In this document: one piece after another, positions 32,142-33,905 of the stretch
Layout: each line of letters starts with the position of its first letter
How positions within the stretch are numbered: position 1 is the first letter of the stretch
From: Campylobacterota bacterium
GTDB taxonomy: Bacteria; Campylobacterota; Campylobacteria; Campylobacterales; Nitratiruptoraceae
Reading direction: 5' to 3'
Length of the DNA: 33,905 nucleotides
NCBI GenBank assembly: GCA_009659895.1
Contig: PUXX01000027.1
Span: forward strand, 1 to 33,905
Program-made: the position numbers and the translations under genes
Notes under the pieces: model-generated
Seen by the model: only the letters and a program-made list of their open reading frames with translations
What the model was told of the DNA's origin: nothing
Database searches by the model: none

Positions 32142-33490
32142 AGCTCGATGACTCCTAAGAGATTGAGCATCATAAAAAGCAGAGCCAAAGGAGCGATGTA
32201 GCGGATGGAGAAATACCAGATCCTATACATGGTCGGATTCATTTCGTTGAAGGTTTGCAAGTGGGCTTTGACTTGGGACTTTTGCATCACATAACCGACG
32301 AATATGGCGATGAGAAGCCCTCCAAGAGGAAGCAAGATCGAATCTGTCGTATACTCCAGTATATCGAAGAGCGGTTTGCCCCCGATGCTAAAGATTTTGC
32401 CCCATGCGTTGGAGTATGAGAGGATCGCTCCCACACCTACCAGCCAGTAGATGAAACTGATGAAGATGACCGCTTTGGTCCGTGTCATATGGAAGCGATC
32501 GATGAGGTATTGGACGACCGGCTCGACCAAGCTGATGGCCGAGGTGATACCGGCAAAGGCTAAGGCTAAGAAAAAGAGCAGGGCGAAGAAAATCCCAAGA
32601 GTGCCGAAGTTGTTGAGGATGGTGGGCAAGGAGATAAAGACCAGTCCCGGCCCTTGCCCCGGCTTGGCTCCAAACTGAAACAAAAAGCTAAAAATCACAA
32701 GCCCTGCCACCAAAGCGATGAGCGTGTCCATGAAAGTGACGATAAAGGCGGTCTTGGTGATGCTGGCTTCTTTGGGCAAAGAGGCGGCGTAGGTCATGAT
32801 AGCCCCCATACCGAGCGAGAGGGTAAAGAAGGAGTGGCCTACCGCTCTGACAAACGCTTCGGAGTTGAGCTTCTCCCACTTTGGCTCGAACATGAAGCTC
32901 AAAGCCTCTTTGAACCCGTCAAGCGTCATGGCATAGGCGAGCAGGCCAAAGAGGATGAGCATGAGAGCTGGCATGAGGATGAGGTTGATGCGCTCGATCC
33001 CTCCTTTGATCCCTCGATAGACGATGTAGCCTACAATGACTACGGCAAGGGTATGGAAGAAGATCTGGGCCAGCACTTCGTTGCCGACAAGATTGTCGAA
33101 AGCAGCTTTGGCCTGATCGGTGGATGTGGGAAGCCCTCGAAGAAGGGAGTAGAGATAGTAGAAAATCCAGCCGATCACCACTGAATAGAAGGTCATGATG
33201 ATGATGCCGTTAAAGCCCATGAATCCGGCCAGTTTCCAGTACTTCTTGTTTGGGGGTGCGAGCTTTTCAAAGCTGGTGACCGTATCGCTGCGACCCAGGG
33301 CTCCTATGAGCATCTCGGCAATCATCACCGAAAAGCCGACAAAGGCGATGATGATGAGGTAGACCAGCACAAAAGCCCCCCCTCCGTATTCGCCTGTCAT
33401 ATAGGGAAATTTCCAGATGTTTCCAAGCCCCACGGCACTCCCGGCAGCAGCCAGGATGAAGCCGATCTTGCTAAATCTTTGTACTTTCAA
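32138..33490 (-). CDS. Sodium-dependent transporter, NSS/SNF family
   Basis: A 450-residue inner-membrane protein with about 11-12 helices and the LeuT-type sodium and substrate motif GSAVGLGNIWKFPYMTGEYG near the N-terminus. The family takes up amino acids or related amines with sodium; the substrate cannot be named. The start is TTG at 33490 (MKVQRFSK) with AGGAG six bases upstream on the minus strand; no ATG fits the conserved N-terminus. It leads a two-gene run with the M23 peptidase. Confidence 0.93.
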   Translation of the reverse strand: MKVQRFSKIGFILAAAGSAVGLGNIWKFPYMTGEYGGGAFVLVYLIIIAFVGFSVMIAEMLIGALGRSDTVTSFEKLAPPNKKYWKLAGFMGFNGIIIMTFYSVVIGWIFYYLYSLLRGLPTSTDQAKAAFDNLVGNEVLAQIFFHTLAVVIVGYIVYRGIKGGIERINLILMPALMLILFGLLAYAMTLDGFKEALSFMFEPKWEKLNSEAFVRAVGHSFFTLSLGMGAIMTYAASLPKEASITKTAFIVTFMDTLIALVAGLVIFSFLFQFGAKPGQGPGLVFISLPTILNNFGTLGIFFALLFFLALAFAGITSAISLVEPVVQYLIDRFHMTRTKAVIFISFIYWLVGVGAILSYSNAWGKIFSIGGKPLFDILEYTTDSILLPLGGLLIAIFVGYVMQKSQVKAHLQTFNEMNPTMYRIWYFSIRYIAPLALLFMMLNLLGVIEL

Positions 33491-33517
33491 AACAGCTCCT
33501 GTGAAAGAGTTTTTGAT

Positions 33518-33526
33518 ATTATATCA
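33518..33526 (-). promoter_or_regulatory. Extended -10 of the NSS transporter gene
   Basis: TGATATAAT on the minus strand, a match to the extended -10 (TGnTATAAT), 27 bases before the TTG start. It lies back to back with the tRNA promoter. Confidence 0.6.
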
Positions 33527-33530
33527 ATTC

Positions 33531-33559
33531 TTGACAAAAAAGGCTTTTTTCCATATAAT
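33531..33559 (+). promoter_or_regulatory. Consensus sigma-70 promoter of the tRNA operon
   Basis: TTGACA at 33531-33536 and TATAAT at 33554-33559 with a 17-base spacer, both hexamers perfect. The first tRNA starts 15 bases after the -10. This strong promoter is unlike the -35-poor promoters of the protein genes, as expected for stable RNA. Confidence 0.85.
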
Positions 33560-33574
33560 TTCAGTCCAACTTGT

Positions 33575-33652
33575 CGGGGCGTAGCGCAGCCTGGTTAGCG
33601 CACCTGGTTTGGGACCAGGGGGTCGGGGGTTCAAATCCCTCCGCCCCGACCA
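33575..33652 (+). tRNA. tRNA-Pro (anticodon TGG)
   Basis: A full cloverleaf: acceptor arms CGGGGCG and CGCCCCG, D-arm GCGC...GCGC, anticodon stem CCTGG/CCAGG with loop TTTGGGA and anticodon TGG at 33610-33612, T-arm with GGTTCAAAT. The CCA end is encoded (33650-33652). Confidence 0.95.
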
Positions 33653-33679
33653 TTTATTCAACTATTTTCACACTCATGT

Positions 33680-33757
33680 GGTGGGTGTAGCTCAGGTGGT
33701 TAGAGCACCAGATTGTGGCTCTGGGGGTCGCCGGTTCGAGTCCGGTCATCCACCCCA
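33680..33757 (+). tRNA. tRNA-His (anticodon GTG)
   Basis: Acceptor arms GTGGGTG and CATCCAC, preceded by the G at 33680 that serves as the extra G-1 and faces discriminator C33754, the mark of tRNA-His. Anticodon GTG at 33715-33717 in a CCAGA/TCTGG stem. The CCA end is encoded (33755-33757). Confidence 0.94.
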
Positions 33758-33805
33758 TAGATTTTGGGCCGGGTTGTTTTGATAGAAGCAGTTAGGTTGT
33801 TTTAT

Positions 33806-33882
33806 GCGCCCGTAGCTCAATTGGATAGAGCAACGGACTTCGGATCCGTAGGTTAGAGGTTCGACTCCTCTCGGGCGTGCCA
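33806..33882 (+). tRNA. tRNA-Arg (anticodon TCG)
   Basis: Acceptor arms GCGCCCG and CGGGCGT (one G-T pair), anticodon stem ACGGA/TCCGT with loop CTTCGGA and anticodon TCG at 33840-33842, T-arm with GGTTCGACT. The first anticodon T would be U34, which can read several CGN codons if unmodified. The CCA end is encoded. Confidence 0.93.
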
Positions 33883-33893
33883 CTTGTCTTCAT

Positions 33894-33905
33894 GCGCTCG
33901 TAGCT
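33894..33905 (+). tRNA. Start of a fourth tRNA, cut by the window end
   Basis: GCGCTCGTAGCT has the form of an acceptor strand, the TA link and the beginning of a D-arm, like the preceding tRNA-Arg. Identity cannot be assigned from 12 bases. Confidence 0.5.

Noticed and set aside
33772-33803. Direct repeat GGTTGTTTT twice between tRNA-His and tRNA-Arg
   Set aside because: Nine bases with a 23-base period in a short AT-rich spacer; too small to call an attachment site or a recombination scar, and no integrase is present.

Overview
The window reads as chromosome of a member of the Campylobacterota (Epsilonproteobacteria), probably a sulfur-oxidising chemolithotroph. The grounds are gene order and content: a tig-clpP-def-yifB block as in Helicobacter, followed by a csd1-like M23 peptidase overlapping a ccmA bactofilin; a CcoG protein for cbb3 oxidase assembly; a short (401 aa) Pgi; a Bpt-type aminoacyl-tRNA-protein transferase; and two flavoproteins of the sulfide:quinone oxidoreductase (SQR) class. 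Many promoters have a good TATAAT-like -10 but a poor -35, as is usual in this phylum. The genus cannot be fixed from the sequence alone. I see no insertion sequence, phage gene, CRISPR array or origin. The region is dense core genome with very short intergenic gaps.

Layout. 1-4045 (+): the 3' part of ccoG, a NifX-like protein, a small membrane protein, an SQR-like flavoprotein, a rhodanese and a lipoprotein. 4059-7461 (+): modE-modA-modB-modC for molybdate uptake, then a YgjP-type metallopeptidase. 7458-8150 (-): a DUF481 outer-membrane protein, divergent from pyrG-recJ (8236-11423, +). 11493-13309 (+): a Tat-exported type II-like SQR and a two-helix membrane protein. 13316-17111 (-): an exported LVIVD-propeller protein, pgi, bpt and a NifU-type Fe-S protein. 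17317-19537 (+): a second exported LVIVD protein with a Ser-rich linker, and a BFD-type [2Fe-2S] protein. 19534-20112 (-): folE. 20192-25307 (+): tig-clpP-def-yifB-csd1-like-ccmA. 25304-26353 (-): a YeiH-family exporter, divergent from a LysR regulator followed by nnrD/E and purN (26460-29321, +). 29278-30543 (-): a MgtC/DUF4010 membrane protein, divergent from a solitary thiG (30620-31396, +). 31374-33490 (-): an NSS transporter and an exported M23 peptidase. 33531-33905 (+): a tRNA operon (Pro, His, Arg and the start of a fourth tRNA).

How the genes fit together. Several deal with sulfur and redox chemistry. The SQR feeds electrons from sulfide to quinone, a rhodanese can carry sulfane sulfur, CcoG helps build the terminal oxidase, and the YeiH/LysR pair may handle sulfite or sulfate. 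The mod operon supplies molybdenum for enzymes not in the window. Co-directional genes are tightly coupled: six ATGA overlaps, with longer overlaps elsewhere. Convergent genes overlap or nearly touch, and three of them share a four-base stop-codon interlock.

The most unusual content is the pair of exported proteins at 13316-14797 and 17317-19209. They share an LVIVD-like propeller and two C-terminal repeats built around Phe-Asp-Trp. Other points to check are the 139-base overlap of the csd1-like gene with ccmA, two candidate leaderless mRNAs, and a C(UUCG)G hairpin just after the SQR stop codon.
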